A stretch of 64,000 nucleotides of DNA from Betaproteobacteria bacterium (lineage in GTDB: Bacteria > Pseudomonadota > Gammaproteobacteria > Burkholderiales > JAEUOS01), in the NCBI GenBank assembly GCA_028292405.1, contig JAQGMJ010000083.1:68464-132463 (forward strand), written 5' to 3'. Position numbers and translations under genes: made by a program. Positions 1-8,006 of the stretch are shown piece by piece. The notes under the pieces are model-generated. The model saw only the letters and a list, made by a program, of their open reading frames with translations, ran no database searches and was not told where the DNA came from. Every line of letters begins with the position of its first letter. The stretch's first letter is position 1.

Positions 1-863
1 TACAGCTTCTCGGGGTTGGCGACCAGTATCCGGCGCCGCAGTTCCTCGGTCGGCGCCCACACGGCCAGCTTGTCCAGGAGGTCGCCGTCGTTGGGCATCG
101 GCTTGCCGGCTTCCATGTTCACGTGCGGCCAGTCGCTGCCCCACACCAGGCGGTCCGGCACTGCGGCCACCAGCGCCTGGGCGTAGCGGTCGATGTCGGT
201 GAATCCCGGCTGTGTCTTGGAGGTGCGATAGGGGGCGGAAAGCTTGCACCAGGCGCGGCCGCTTTTCAGCAGGCGGATCAGCGCCTGGAAGCCGGGCGCA
301 TCGGTGCCGGCATCGATATTCGGCCGGCCCATGTGGTCGACCACCACCTGGATTGGAAAGTCGGCCAGCGTCTTGTCCATCTCCGGCATCGCCTCGGCGT
401 CGAGCAGAAACTGCGCGTGCCAGTTGAACTTTGCCACCCGGTCCGCCAGGCGCTTGGCGCCGTCGAGTTTCATGCCGTTGCCGGAGACGAGATTCGCGCG
501 AAAGCCGCGCACCCCGCCGGCATTGAGCTTCGCGAGCTCGGCATCGCTCACGGACTCACGCAATTGCGCCACGCCGCGAAAGCGCCCGGGGTGTGCCGCC
601 ATGGTGTCGAGGATCACCGCATGGTCGGCATAGACGGCCGCGTGGACGAACACCGCGCGTTCGATGCCCAGCGTGTCGAGCAGGCGCAGGTAGTCCGGCA
701 CATCGACCAGCGGCGGCAGGTACCAGGTGTTCGGGTCATAGGGATAGTCGGCAACCTTGCCGTAGATATGGCAATGCGCATCAATCGCGCCCTTGGGCGG
801 CACGAAGGAGGGCGGCTTGGCGACAAAGGGCTGGGGGCAGCGGGTGCTTGGAGCGTTGGACAT
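1..863 (-). CDS. Amidohydrolase, 2-pyrone-4,6-dicarboxylate hydrolase-like (partial, C-terminus off window)
   Basis: This is a metal-dependent TIM-barrel hydrolase of the amidohydrolase_2 type. I read it from ATG at 863 on the minus strand through 287 codons without a stop, so the last residues lie outside the window. The metal-binding motif DAHCH is at residues 28-32, and the typical strand-8 motif WGSDWPH is at 241-247 with Asp244 as the likely catalytic/metal residue. VDHMGRPN near residue 175 is also typical of the LigI-like group, which hydrolyses lactones or lactone-like dicarboxylates in aromatic degradation. The actual substrate cannot be told from sequence. The gene is divergent from the small ORF at 1039. 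Sure of the family, unsure of the substrate. Confidence 0.88.
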   Translation of the reverse strand, partial: MSNAPSTRCPQPFVAKPPSFVPPKGAIDAHCHIYGKVADYPYDPNTWYLPPLVDVPDYLRLLDTLGIERAVFVHAAVYADHAVILDTMAAHPGRFRGVAQLRESVSDAELAKLNAGGVRGFRANLVSGNGMKLDGAKRLADRVAKFNWHAQFLLDAEAMPEMDKTLADFPIQVVVDHMGRPNIDAGTDAPGFQALIRLLKSGRAWCKLSAPYRTSKTQPGFTDIDRYAQALVAAVPDRLVWGSDWPHVNMEAGKPMPNDGDLLDKLAVWAPTEELRRRILVANPEKL

Positions 864-981
864 GCGGTTCTCTAGGTGGAAGTTTTTGCGTGGGCGGATT
901 CTAGAGGCAGCCGGCAGCGCGGGCGCGTAATAGCGGAGGTAAGCGAACTGCGGGCGACTCCACCGCGCGTCACAAAATGTG

Positions 982-1015
982 TATAATCATCGGCTTACCG
1001 AAATTTCGGTCCGAA
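982..1015 (+). promoter_or_regulatory. TATAAT box followed by CCGAA-type palindromic operator
   Basis: A perfect -10 hexamer TATAAT lies at 982-987; no good -35 is visible. Immediately downstream, at 997-1010, is the perfect 14-bp palindrome ACCGAAATTTCGGT, and a third CCGAA half-site follows at 1011-1015. With transcription starting near 994, the dyad would cover about +4 to +17, a usual place for a repressor site or a 5' RNA hairpin. It precedes the 42-codon gene at 1039. The binding factor is unknown. Confidence 0.55.
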
Positions 1016-1038
1016 TTCTAGTCTTTTGGAGAAACACC

Positions 1039-1167
1039 ATGGCCGAACGTAAACGCGTGCGCCGCAACACCCTCGAGCGCCGCTGCCTGCCGAAAACCTT
1101 CAAGCGCATGTTCGTCGGCGCGCCGAAGGCGATTTTCAAGATGCTGGAAAAGGTCAAGCGCGTCTAA
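1039..1167 (+). CDS. Small very basic protein (42 aa), unrecognised
   Basis: I do not recognise this protein. It starts at ATG 1039 with a good ribosome site (GGAG seven bases upstream) and ends in TAA. Of 42 residues, 15 are Lys or Arg and only 3 are acidic, giving a net charge near +12. There is one Cys (position 16) and no membrane segment or signal peptide. The N-terminal half is Arg-rich; the C-terminal half (about 28-42) could form an amphipathic helix. The composition suggests a nucleic-acid- or ribosome-binding peptide, but that is inference. It has its own -10 box and palindrome upstream and three terminator hairpins downstream, so it is a self-contained transcription unit, which argues that it is real. 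It is shorter than most gene finders accept. Confidence 0.6.
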   Translation: MAERKRVRRNTLERRCLPKTFKRMFVGAPKAIFKMLEKVKRV

Positions 1168-1186
1168 GGCACGCCTGATTTGAAAC

Positions 1187-1218
1187 AAAAGGCCGCGCTT
1201 GCGCGGCCTTTTGTTTTT
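1187..1218 (+). terminator. Rho-independent terminator 1 of 3
   Basis: Arms AAAAGGCCGCGC (1187-1198) and GCGCGGCCTTTT (1201-1212) form a perfect GC-rich stem, followed by GTTTTT. It lies 20 bases after the stop codon of the 42-codon gene. Confidence 0.9.
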
Positions 1219-1250
1219 CCAAAGCCGCTTCGTCGGCTTTGGTTTTCTTT
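1219..1250 (+). terminator. Rho-independent terminator 2 of 3
   Basis: Arms CCAAAGCCG (1219-1227) and CGGCTTTGG (1234-1242) are perfect complements with a six-base loop, followed by TTTTCTTT. It directly abuts the first terminator. Confidence 0.75.
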
Positions 1251-1256
1251 GGAAGG

Positions 1257-1282
1257 CCGCGTTCGTCGCGGTTTTGTTTTTC
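1257..1282 (+). terminator. Rho-independent terminator 3 of 3
   Basis: Arms CCGCG (1257-1261) and CGCGG (1267-1271) are followed by TTTTGTTTTTT. The string TTTTGTTTTTCC occurs after both the first and third stems (1209 and 1272, 63 bases apart), so the array may have arisen by duplication. Between here and the next gene at 1466 I see no further feature except its ribosome site. Confidence 0.6.
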
Positions 1283-1465
1283 CGGAGCCGCATTTGCCGG
1301 GGTTTTTCTTATCCTGGGCATCACCTGCCGCGTTGCTCCTGACGGCCGCCATTGCGCAAACGTCGCGCTTATCGCGGACTTCATGTTTTAAGGGCTGTGC
1401 AACCGGCGCCCGGTGCGGACAATGCCGCCAAGACATTCGAATGCATTCCCAGGAGAAACGCAAAC

Positions 1466-2611
1466 ATGAAGATCACCCGCATCAAGGCCCACGCCCTGGT
1501 GGTGCCGCTGGGCGCCGACTACTGGGTCGCCAACGAGATGATCAACCAGTGCGGCCAGATAATCATCGAGGTGGAGACCGACGAGGGCGTGGTCGGCATC
1601 GGCACCCTGCACGGCCGCTTCATTCCGCAGGTGCTGGAAATGGTGCGCGAGCTCGATGGTTTCCTGCAGGGCATGGACGCGATGGCCCACGAGGCGGTGT
1701 GGCAAAAGGTGTTCGACATCACCACCACCAGCCCGGGCAACGCGGCGCCGCACAACCGGCCGCGCCTGTTCGCCAGCGCGAATCGCCAGGCGCTGCTGAT
1801 CGCGCTGGGCGGCATCGACGTCGCGCTGTGGGACATCAAGGGCAAGGCCACCAATATGCCGGTGTGGCGTCTGCTCGGCGGCACGCGCAAGGAGATCCAC
1901 GCCTACGTCACCGGCGGCTACTACTGGCTGGGCCACGACCATTTCTACATCGCCGAGGAAATGGCCTCGTACATCGCGCAAGGATTCACCGGCGTGAAAA
2001 TGAAAGTGGGCGGCGTCGACCTCGCCACCGACGTGGCGCGGGTAAAGGCCGTGCGCGAAGCCATCGGTCCGAACTCGCAACTGATGGTCGACGCCAATTG
2101 CGCCTACGACTGGAACGGCGCGGTGGCGGCGATTCGCGCCTTCGAGCCCTACGACATCTTCTGGTTCGAGGAGCCGATGCACTGGTACGACAGCGTGCGC
2201 TCGTTGGGCAAGCTGGCGCAATGCACCCACGTCGCGCTGGCCAGCGGCGAGTCCGAGATGCATGCCTGGGCCTGCCGCGATTTGATCGACCTGGGCGGCG
2301 TGCGCTACATGGAGTTCGACGCCAGCCGTTCCGGCGGGGTCACCGAATGGTTGCGCGTGGCCGCGTACGCCAAGCTCAAGGGCGTGCAGATGGCCACCCA
2401 CCACGACGCCCACTTCCAGGGGCACCTGGCGGCGGCGGCCTCCAACGGCTATTGCGTCGAAGTGTTTCCCAACCCGAAGCGCGACCCGCTGTGGGACACG
2501 CTGTTCACCCATCGCGCGCAACTGAAAAACGGCAAGCTGGTGCTGGGCGACGAACCCGGCTTCGGCTTCGGCATTGACTGGAAGACGGTCGAGAAATACC
2601 GCGTCGGCTAG
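1466..2611 (+). CDS. Mandelate racemase/muconate lactonizing enzyme family protein (enolase superfamily)
   Basis: This 381-residue protein has the size and layout of enolase-superfamily acid-sugar dehydratases and racemases: an N-terminal capping domain to about residue 125, then a TIM barrel. The barrel carries GVKMKVGG (general base Lys near 175), the metal ligand runs MVDAN and WFEEP, then ASGE, and finally ATHHD, whose His pair is typical of the base on the other side of the active site. Such enzymes abstract the proton alpha to a carboxylate. I chose ATG 1466 because AGGAG stands 11 bases upstream and the MKITRIKA start is typical; the frame stays open further upstream without a ribosome site. 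It is followed after 34 bases by a Bug receptor, suggesting uptake and catabolism of one organic acid. Substrate unknown. Confidence 0.9.
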   Translation: MKITRIKAHALVVPLGADYWVANEMINQCGQIIIEVETDEGVVGIGTLHGRFIPQVLEMVRELDGFLQGMDAMAHEAVWQKVFDITTTSPGNAAPHNRPRLFASANRQALLIALGGIDVALWDIKGKATNMPVWRLLGGTRKEIHAYVTGGYYWLGHDHFYIAEEMASYIAQGFTGVKMKVGGVDLATDVARVKAVREAIGPNSQLMVDANCAYDWNGAVAAIRAFEPYDIFWFEEPMHWYDSVRSLGKLAQCTHVALASGESEMHAWACRDLIDLGGVRYMEFDASRSGGVTEWLRVAAYAKLKGVQMATHHDAHFQGHLAAAASNGYCVEVFPNPKRDPLWDTLFTHRAQLKNGKLVLGDEPGFGFGIDWKTVEKYRVG

Positions 2612-2645
2612 GCCGCACCCGAATAACGACAACGGAGACAAGAGC

Positions 2646-3635
2646 ATGGACCTCAATCGATTTGCGCGCGCCGGCATGCTGGCGCTTGCCTGCGTGGCTA
2701 CGCTGGTTTGCGGCACGGCGGGCGCCCAGGGCGCCTATCCCAACCGCCCGATCCGCCTGATCGTGCCTTTCTCCCCCGGCGGCACCAGCGACTTCACCGC
2801 GCGCGTGGTGGCGCAAAAGGTGTCGCAGACCATCGGCCAGTCGATGGTGGTGGAAAACAAGGGCGGCGCGGCCGGCACCATCGGCGCCGATTTTGTCGCC
2901 AAGTCCGCGCCCGACGGCTACACCATCATGCTCACCGATACCACTTTCGCCATCGTCCCCGGCATTACGGCTAAGCTGCCATATGACCCGCTGAAGGACT
3001 TCGCGCCGTTGACCCTGGGCGTGAAGGTCCCCAGCCTGGTGTGCGTCAACCCGGGCATGCCGGTGAAGACGCTGAAGGAGCTGCTCGAATACGCGCGCAA
3101 GAACCCCGGCAAGGTGGCCTATGGCTCCGGCGGCGTCGGCACCGCGGTGCACCTGGCGGGCGCCTTTCTGGCCAACATCGGGGGCGCCGAAATGATCCAC
3201 GTGCCCTACAAGGGCGCGGGCCCGGCGATCTCGGATGTGGTCGCAGGCCAGCTACAACTGGTGATCCCTTCGATGCCGACGGTGGTGTCGTTCGTGAAGA
3301 GCGGGCGCCTGCGGGCGCTGGCGATTACCGCGACCAAGCGCAACGAGCAGGTGCCGGAGGTGCCGACGGTGGCCGAGGCCGGCCTGCCGAATTACGACGC
3401 CACCAGCTGGTTCGGTTTTTCAGCGCCAGCCGCCACGCCGCGCGCCGTCGTCGACAAACTTAATCGCGAGATGGTTGCCGCGCTGAACGACAAGGAGGTA
3501 CGTGAGACCCTGGTCAAGCAGGGTTCGGATGTCTCGCCGATGACGCCGGAGCAGTTCTCCACCTTCATTGCCGACGAGATGAAAAAATGGGCCCAGGTGG
3601 CGAAGGAAAGCCACGTCACGGCGGAGATCAAGTAA
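2646..3635 (+). CDS. Bug-family tripartite tricarboxylate transporter receptor
   Basis: This is a periplasmic solute-binding protein of the Bug/TctC family, 329 residues, which presents carboxylates or related compounds to a TctAB-type membrane permease. A signal peptide covers about residues 1-27 (basic start, hydrophobic LALACVATLVCG, cleavage after AGA or AQG). The family hallmarks follow: YPNRPIRLIVPFSPGG, the ENKGGAAGTIGAD motif, DGYTIMLTD, and HVPYKGAGPA. It is the second gene of a two-gene unit with the enolase-superfamily enzyme. No permease genes are visible nearby, which is common for orphan Bug genes. The ligand is probably the substrate of the upstream enzyme, but this is inference. 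Confidence 0.93.
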   Translation: MDLNRFARAGMLALACVATLVCGTAGAQGAYPNRPIRLIVPFSPGGTSDFTARVVAQKVSQTIGQSMVVENKGGAAGTIGADFVAKSAPDGYTIMLTDTTFAIVPGITAKLPYDPLKDFAPLTLGVKVPSLVCVNPGMPVKTLKELLEYARKNPGKVAYGSGGVGTAVHLAGAFLANIGGAEMIHVPYKGAGPAISDVVAGQLQLVIPSMPTVVSFVKSGRLRALAITATKRNEQVPEVPTVAEAGLPNYDATSWFGFSAPAATPRAVVDKLNREMVAALNDKEVRETLVKQGSDVSPMTPEQFSTFIADEMKKWAQVAKESHVTAEIK

Positions 3636-3736
3636 CAGGACGCAGCGCAGGGACAGGGCGGCCGAAGTAGGCGCCCGGCGCACCGCGCCAGTGCAATCCG
3701 CGATAATCGGCGTTTTGGCCCTTGGAAGAAAAAGCC

Positions 3737-4375
3737 ATGCGCCCCGCGGTCTGGTACTTCGACGTCATCTCGCCGTTTTCCTACCTGCACCTGAAGCAGT
3801 TCGAGCGCCTGCCGGCCGACCTGGATATCGAGTACGTGCCGGTGCTGTTCGCCGGCCTGCTGAAGGCCAACGGGCAAAAGGGACCGGCGGAGATCGCCGC
3901 CAAGCGGGTGCAGGCCTATCGCTCATGCGTGTTCATGGCGCAGGAGGCAGGCATCCCGTTCCGTTTTCCGCCGGCGCATCCGTTCAATCCCCTGCATGCG
4001 CTGCGCCTGTTGTGCGGCGCCGGCGTGAACGCGGCCCATGTGCATGCGGTGTTCGACTGCATCTGGAAGGAAGGGCTGGACGTGAACCGGCCGGAGAACT
4101 TCGCCGCCTTGGCGGAGCGTCTGGGCGTGATCGAACCGTCGGCGCTGATCGCGCAGCCGGAAGTGAAGCAAAAGCTGATCGCCAACACCGAACGGGCGCT
4201 GGCCCGCGGCATCTACGGCGTGCCGACCTTCGATTTTGGCGGTGAACTCTTTTGGGGCAGCGATTCGATCGCGCTGATGAACGCCTTTGCAACGGATCCC
4301 GGCCTGTTTGCCGCCGGGGAGCTGGCGCGGGTCAGCAATCTGCCCGCTGCCGCTGTGCGCAAGGAGGCCGGCTAG
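3737..4375 (+). CDS. 2-hydroxychromene-2-carboxylate isomerase / DsbA-fold (kappa GST-like) protein
   Basis: This 212-residue protein has a DsbA-like thioredoxin fold. The N-terminal VWYFDVISPFSYL carries the SP-x-SY motif (Ser near residue 11) that binds glutathione in 2-hydroxychromene-2-carboxylate isomerases and kappa-class glutathione transferases. The C-terminal ARGIYGVPTF with the cis-Pro and FWGSDSI are family signatures. The reference enzyme isomerises a naphthalene breakdown product with glutathione. No other aromatic-pathway genes adjoin, so the physiological substrate is open. The start ATG 3737 has GGAAGAAA upstream. It stands alone, converging on glnB. Confidence 0.88.
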   Translation: MRPAVWYFDVISPFSYLHLKQFERLPADLDIEYVPVLFAGLLKANGQKGPAEIAAKRVQAYRSCVFMAQEAGIPFRFPPAHPFNPLHALRLLCGAGVNAAHVHAVFDCIWKEGLDVNRPENFAALAERLGVIEPSALIAQPEVKQKLIANTERALARGIYGVPTFDFGGELFWGSDSIALMNAFATDPGLFAAGELARVSNLPAAAVRKEAG

Positions 4376-4387
4376 CGCCCGCCTGCT

Positions 4388-4406
4388 GGGAGGCGTGACG
4401 CCTCCC
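4388..4406. terminator. GC-rich hairpin between convergent genes
   Basis: GGGAGGCG (4388-4395) and CGCCTCCC (4399-4406) form a perfect 8-bp stem with a three-base loop between the ends of the isomerase gene and glnB. It lacks a T tract on either strand, so it may end transcription only with help from Rho or merely protect 3' ends. Confidence 0.45.
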
Positions 4407-4421
4407 GGTGCATGGACGCGG

Positions 4422-4835
<414 letters not shown>

Positions 4836-4919
4836 TTAAGGCGCCGAAAGTTCATGGGACGCGCTACAAAGCGCGCTCTGGAATCGGGCGCCTTTAAGAG
4901 GGCCCGATCCTCTTTCCCC

Positions 4920-4953
4920 ATGCACCATTTCCGGCCGCCCGGGAATGGTGCAT
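4920..4953. promoter_or_regulatory. Long dyad with TGCACCA/TGGTGCA half-sites in the nadE-glnB spacer
   Basis: The arms ATGCACCATT (4920-4929) and AATGGTGCAT (4944-4953) flank CCGGCCGCCCGGG. The half-sites TGCACCA and TGGTGCA match those of the NtrC consensus, but they are separated by 17 bases instead of about 5, so NtrC binding is only a possibility. It may equally be the 3' hairpin of nadE. Two more stems lie nearby: ATCGGGC/GCCCGAT (4883-4908) and GCGCT/AGCGC (4861-4874). Confidence 0.4.
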
Positions 4954-4968
4954 ACGATTGAAACGCCG

Positions 4969-6711
4969 CTATTCGCGAAAGCGGTTGGTAATCGGCATGC
5001 GCCAGTCGCGGCCGAAGGCACGGTGCGTCACGCGTACGCCCACCGGCGCCTGGCGGCGCTTGTATTCGTTGACGCGGATCAGGCGTACCACCTGCTCCAC
5101 GCTCTCGGCGGCGTAGCCGGCGGCAATGATTTCGGCAGGGCTTTTGTCTTCCTCGACGTACATGCCGAGGATGGTGTCGAGCACTTCGTATTCCGGCAGG
5201 CTGTCCTGGTCCTTCTGGTCCGGGCGCAGCTCGGCCGAGGGCGGGCGGGTGATGATGCGCTCGGGGATCACCGGCGAAATCGTGTTGCGATAGCGCGAGA
5301 GGCGGTAGACCAGGGTCTTGGCGATGTCCTTGATCACCGCGAAGCCGCCGGCCATGTCGCCGTACAGCGTGCAATAGCCGACCGCCATTTCGCTCTTGTT
5401 GCCGGTGGTCAGCACGATCGAGCCGAACTTGTTGGACAGCGCCATCAACAGCGTGCCGCGAATCCGTGCCTGGATGTTTTCTTCGGTCGCGTCGATCGGC
5501 TTGCCCTTGAACTCCTCGGCCAGCGCGGCGAGATAGGTATCGAACATCGGCTTGATCGCGATTTCGTCGTAGCGCACGCCGAGCAGCTTGATCATTTCCC
5601 GGGAGTCGATCCAGGAGATGTCGGCGGTGTATTGCGAAGGCATCATCACCGCGCGCACGCGGTCCGCGCCCAGCGCATCGCAGGCGATCGCCAGGGTCAG
5701 CGCGGAGTCGATGCCGCCGGAAAGCCCGATGATCGCGCCGGGAAAGCCGTTCTTGCCGACATAGTCCTTCACGCCCAGTTTCAGGGCGGCGTAGACCTCG
5801 GCTTCGATGTTCATGTCGGCGCTGACGTGAAAGCCCTTCAGGCGCGCCGGCGCGCTGCCCTCGGCGGTAAGCGTGACGGAAGCGTGCGATTCCTCGAACA
5901 TCGGCATTTGCAGCGCCAGTTCGCCCTGGGCGTCGAGGGCGAAAGAGGCGCCGTCGAACACCAGCTCGTCCTGACCGCCGACCAGGTTGCAATAGACCAC
6001 CGGCAGGCCGGTTTCCTTGATGCGCTCCTTGACCACGTCGTAGCGCGTCGCGCTTTTGCGCATGTGGTACGGGCTGGCGTTGAGCACCAGCAGGACCTGG
6101 GCGCCGGCTTCGCGCGCGGCCATCGCGGCTTTCGCGTCCCAGGCGTCAGGGCGCGAGGCCAGCATTCCCTTCAACTGGTCCAGCGAAGGCTCCGGGCGGG
6201 TGGTCAGCGGGCCGAGGTTGCCCCAGATGTCTTCGCAGATCAGGATGCCGAGTTTCATCCCCTTGGCTTCGAACACCAGCGGCGTGTCGCCCGGGTGGAA
6301 GTAGCGCTGCTCGTCGAACACCGTATAGTTGGGCAGGTTGCGCTTGCGGTAGATGCCAGCCACTTTGCCCGCTTCGATCAGCGCGGCGGCGTTGTACACA
6401 TAGCTGCCGGATTTTTCCGGAAAGCCGACGATGGCGATCAATCCAGGCGCGGTTTCGCCGATGGCGGCAGCCAGAATGTCGAGCCGCTCGCGCGCGGCGG
6501 CAAGAAAGCTGTCGCGCAGCACCAGGTCTTCCGGCGGATAGCCGCATAGCGAAAGCTCGGGCGTGAGCAGCACATCGGCGCCCTGGATGCGCGCCTTGGC
6601 GGCGGCGTCGAGGATTTTCGCCGCATTGCCCGCCAGGTCGCCGACGGTGCAATTGATTTGCGCCAGGGCAACGATCACACGACCGGTATCGCGGCCAGCT
6701 TCATCATTCAT
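4969..6711 (-). CDS. nadE: Glutamine-dependent NAD+ synthetase
   Basis: This 580-residue enzyme makes NAD+ from deamido-NAD+, ATP and glutamine in the cytoplasm. The N-terminal nitrilase-type amidase domain (about 1-280) supplies ammonia and has the triad Glu52 (TPELSLCGYPPEDL), Lys123 (RKRNLPNYTVFDE) and Cys159 (GILICEDIWG). The C-terminal synthetase domain holds the ATP pyrophosphatase motif SGGIDS at 331-336 and NKSEMAVGYCTLYGD further on. Length and domain order are those of the proteobacterial two-domain form. The gene precedes glnB on the same strand, an arrangement known in related bacteria. The upstream region is shared with the divergent gene at 6781. Confidence 0.97.
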   Translation of the reverse strand: MNDEAGRDTGRVIVALAQINCTVGDLAGNAAKILDAAAKARIQGADVLLTPELSLCGYPPEDLVLRDSFLAAARERLDILAAAIGETAPGLIAIVGFPEKSGSYVYNAAALIEAGKVAGIYRKRNLPNYTVFDEQRYFHPGDTPLVFEAKGMKLGILICEDIWGNLGPLTTRPEPSLDQLKGMLASRPDAWDAKAAMAAREAGAQVLLVLNASPYHMRKSATRYDVVKERIKETGLPVVYCNLVGGQDELVFDGASFALDAQGELALQMPMFEESHASVTLTAEGSAPARLKGFHVSADMNIEAEVYAALKLGVKDYVGKNGFPGAIIGLSGGIDSALTLAIACDALGADRVRAVMMPSQYTADISWIDSREMIKLLGVRYDEIAIKPMFDTYLAALAEEFKGKPIDATEENIQARIRGTLLMALSNKFGSIVLTTGNKSEMAVGYCTLYGDMAGGFAVIKDIAKTLVYRLSRYRNTISPVIPERIITRPPSAELRPDQKDQDSLPEYEVLDTILGMYVEEDKSPAEIIAAGYAAESVEQVVRLIRVNEYKRRQAPVGVRVTHRAFGRDWRMPITNRFRE

Positions 6712-6780
6712 GGTATGGAAAAGAAAATAATGTCACAATGAACTCGAATTATCGCACCCCGCCCGCCACCCCGGCGCTTA

Positions 6781-7953
6781 TTGCCCTGTTTGTCACCTGT
6801 TCGTCCGTTCCAATCTTTGACAACGCTGAAAATTCTTGAGTCCCTGGCCGGTGTGGCACCGGCCGACTGGAACGCCCTGGTCGACGGCCACCCGCTGCTG
6901 CGCCATGAATTTCTGCACGCCCTGCACGAGACCGGCTGCGCCAGCGAAAAGTCCGGCTGGAGCCCGCAATACCTGACCCTGTGGGACGGCAAGAAGATCC
7001 GCGCCGCCATGCCGCTGTACGTCAAGACCCACTCCTACGGCGAATACGTGTTCGACTGGGCCTGGGCCGACGCCTACAATCGCCACGGCCTGGACTACTA
7101 TCCCAAGCTGCTGTCCGCGCTGCCTTTCACGCCGTGCACCACCTCGCGCCTGTTGTCGCGGCCGGAGGATACCGAGGCGCGGGTGCTGCTGGTCGAGGGC
7201 GCGCTGAAACTGGCCGAAGAGGCCGAAGTCTCTTCCCTGCATGTGCTGTTCCCGCTGGAGGCCGAAGCGGAGTTGATGACCACGCGCGGCATGATGCTGC
7301 GCAAGACAGTGCAGTTCCACTGGACCAACCAGGGCTACGCCGACTTCGACGCTTTCCTGGCGACCATGTCGCACGACAAGCGCAAGAAGATCAAGCAGGA
7401 GCGGCGCAAGCTGCGTGAGGCGGGAGTCACGTTTCAACACCTGCGCGGCGCGGAGATCACGCCCGAGCTGTGGCGCTTCTGGAACCGCTGCTACGGCCAC
7501 ACCTACCGCGAGCACCACTCCACGCCCTACCTGAACCTGAAGTTCTTCGAGCGCATCGGCGCCACCATGCCGGAGAATATCGTGCTGGCGCTGGGCCAGG
7601 TGAACGGCGAAAACATCTGCGCCTCCCTCTGCCTGCACGACGGCAAGACCCTCTACGGCCGCTACTGGGGCGCCATCGGCTACCTCTCCGGTCTGCACTT
7701 CGAGACCTGCTACTACCAGCCGCTGGAGTTCTGCATCGCCGAGGGCATCAAACTTTTCGAGGGCGGCGCCCAGGGCGAGCACAAGCTGGCGCGCGGCTTT
7801 TTGCCGGTGGAAACGCTATCGACCCACTGGCTGAAGCAGCCGCAGTTCGCCGACGCGATCGAGGACTATCTCAAGCGCGAGAGTAGCGGCATCGCGAAAT
7901 ACGTCGATGAGCTGAACGAGCATAGTCCGTTCAAGCAGGCCGAAGAAAAATAA
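6781..7953 (+). CDS. COG3146/DUF482-type GNAT-fold (FemAB-like) N-acyltransferase
   Basis: The 390-residue reading frame matches the DUF482/COG3146 family, predicted GNAT-fold acyltransferases related to FemAB peptidyl transferases. Visible signatures are PADWNAL with LRHEFLHALHETGC near the N-terminus, SHDKRKKIKQERRK (a Lys/Arg-rich helix near 200), and C-terminal HFETCYYQPLEFCIAEG and EGGAQGEHKLARGFLPV. The exact reaction is unknown. There is no ATG: TTG at 6781 is the first possible start, and TTG at 6817 (giving TLKILESL at the N-terminus, as in relatives) is a good alternative; neither has a clear ribosome site. The gene is divergent from nadE and ends in a bidirectional terminator shared with the PhoH-type gene. 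Confidence 0.85.
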   Translation: MPCLSPVRPFQSLTTLKILESLAGVAPADWNALVDGHPLLRHEFLHALHETGCASEKSGWSPQYLTLWDGKKIRAAMPLYVKTHSYGEYVFDWAWADAYNRHGLDYYPKLLSALPFTPCTTSRLLSRPEDTEARVLLVEGALKLAEEAEVSSLHVLFPLEAEAELMTTRGMMLRKTVQFHWTNQGYADFDAFLATMSHDKRKKIKQERRKLREAGVTFQHLRGAEITPELWRFWNRCYGHTYREHHSTPYLNLKFFERIGATMPENIVLALGQVNGENICASLCLHDGKTLYGRYWGAIGYLSGLHFETCYYQPLEFCIAEGIKLFEGGAQGEHKLARGFLPVETLSTHWLKQPQFADAIEDYLKRESSGIAKYVDELNEHSPFKQAEEK

Positions 7954-7983
7954 AAGCCCCGCGGGCCGAAGCCCGGGGCTTTT
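7952..7983. terminator. Bidirectional rho-independent terminator
   Basis: AAAAGCCCC (7952-7960) pairs with GGGGCTTTT (7975-7983) around a partly paired GC-rich centre. The A run on one side and T run on the other let it serve both the gene ending at 7953 and the convergent gene ending at 8007. Confidence 0.88.
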
Positions 7984-8006
7984 GATACGGCTGACGTTGC
8001 CGCTGC

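Noticed and set aside
1-863. Plus-strand open frame of 250 codons at 123-875
   Set aside because: It overlaps the minus-strand amidohydrolase, whose metal-binding motifs and continuous homology are clear; the plus frame has no motifs.
997-1010. LexA or Fur box
   Set aside because: The palindrome ACCGAAATTTCGGT does not fit the CTGT-N8-ACAG type of LexA site or the GATAAT-rich Fur box.
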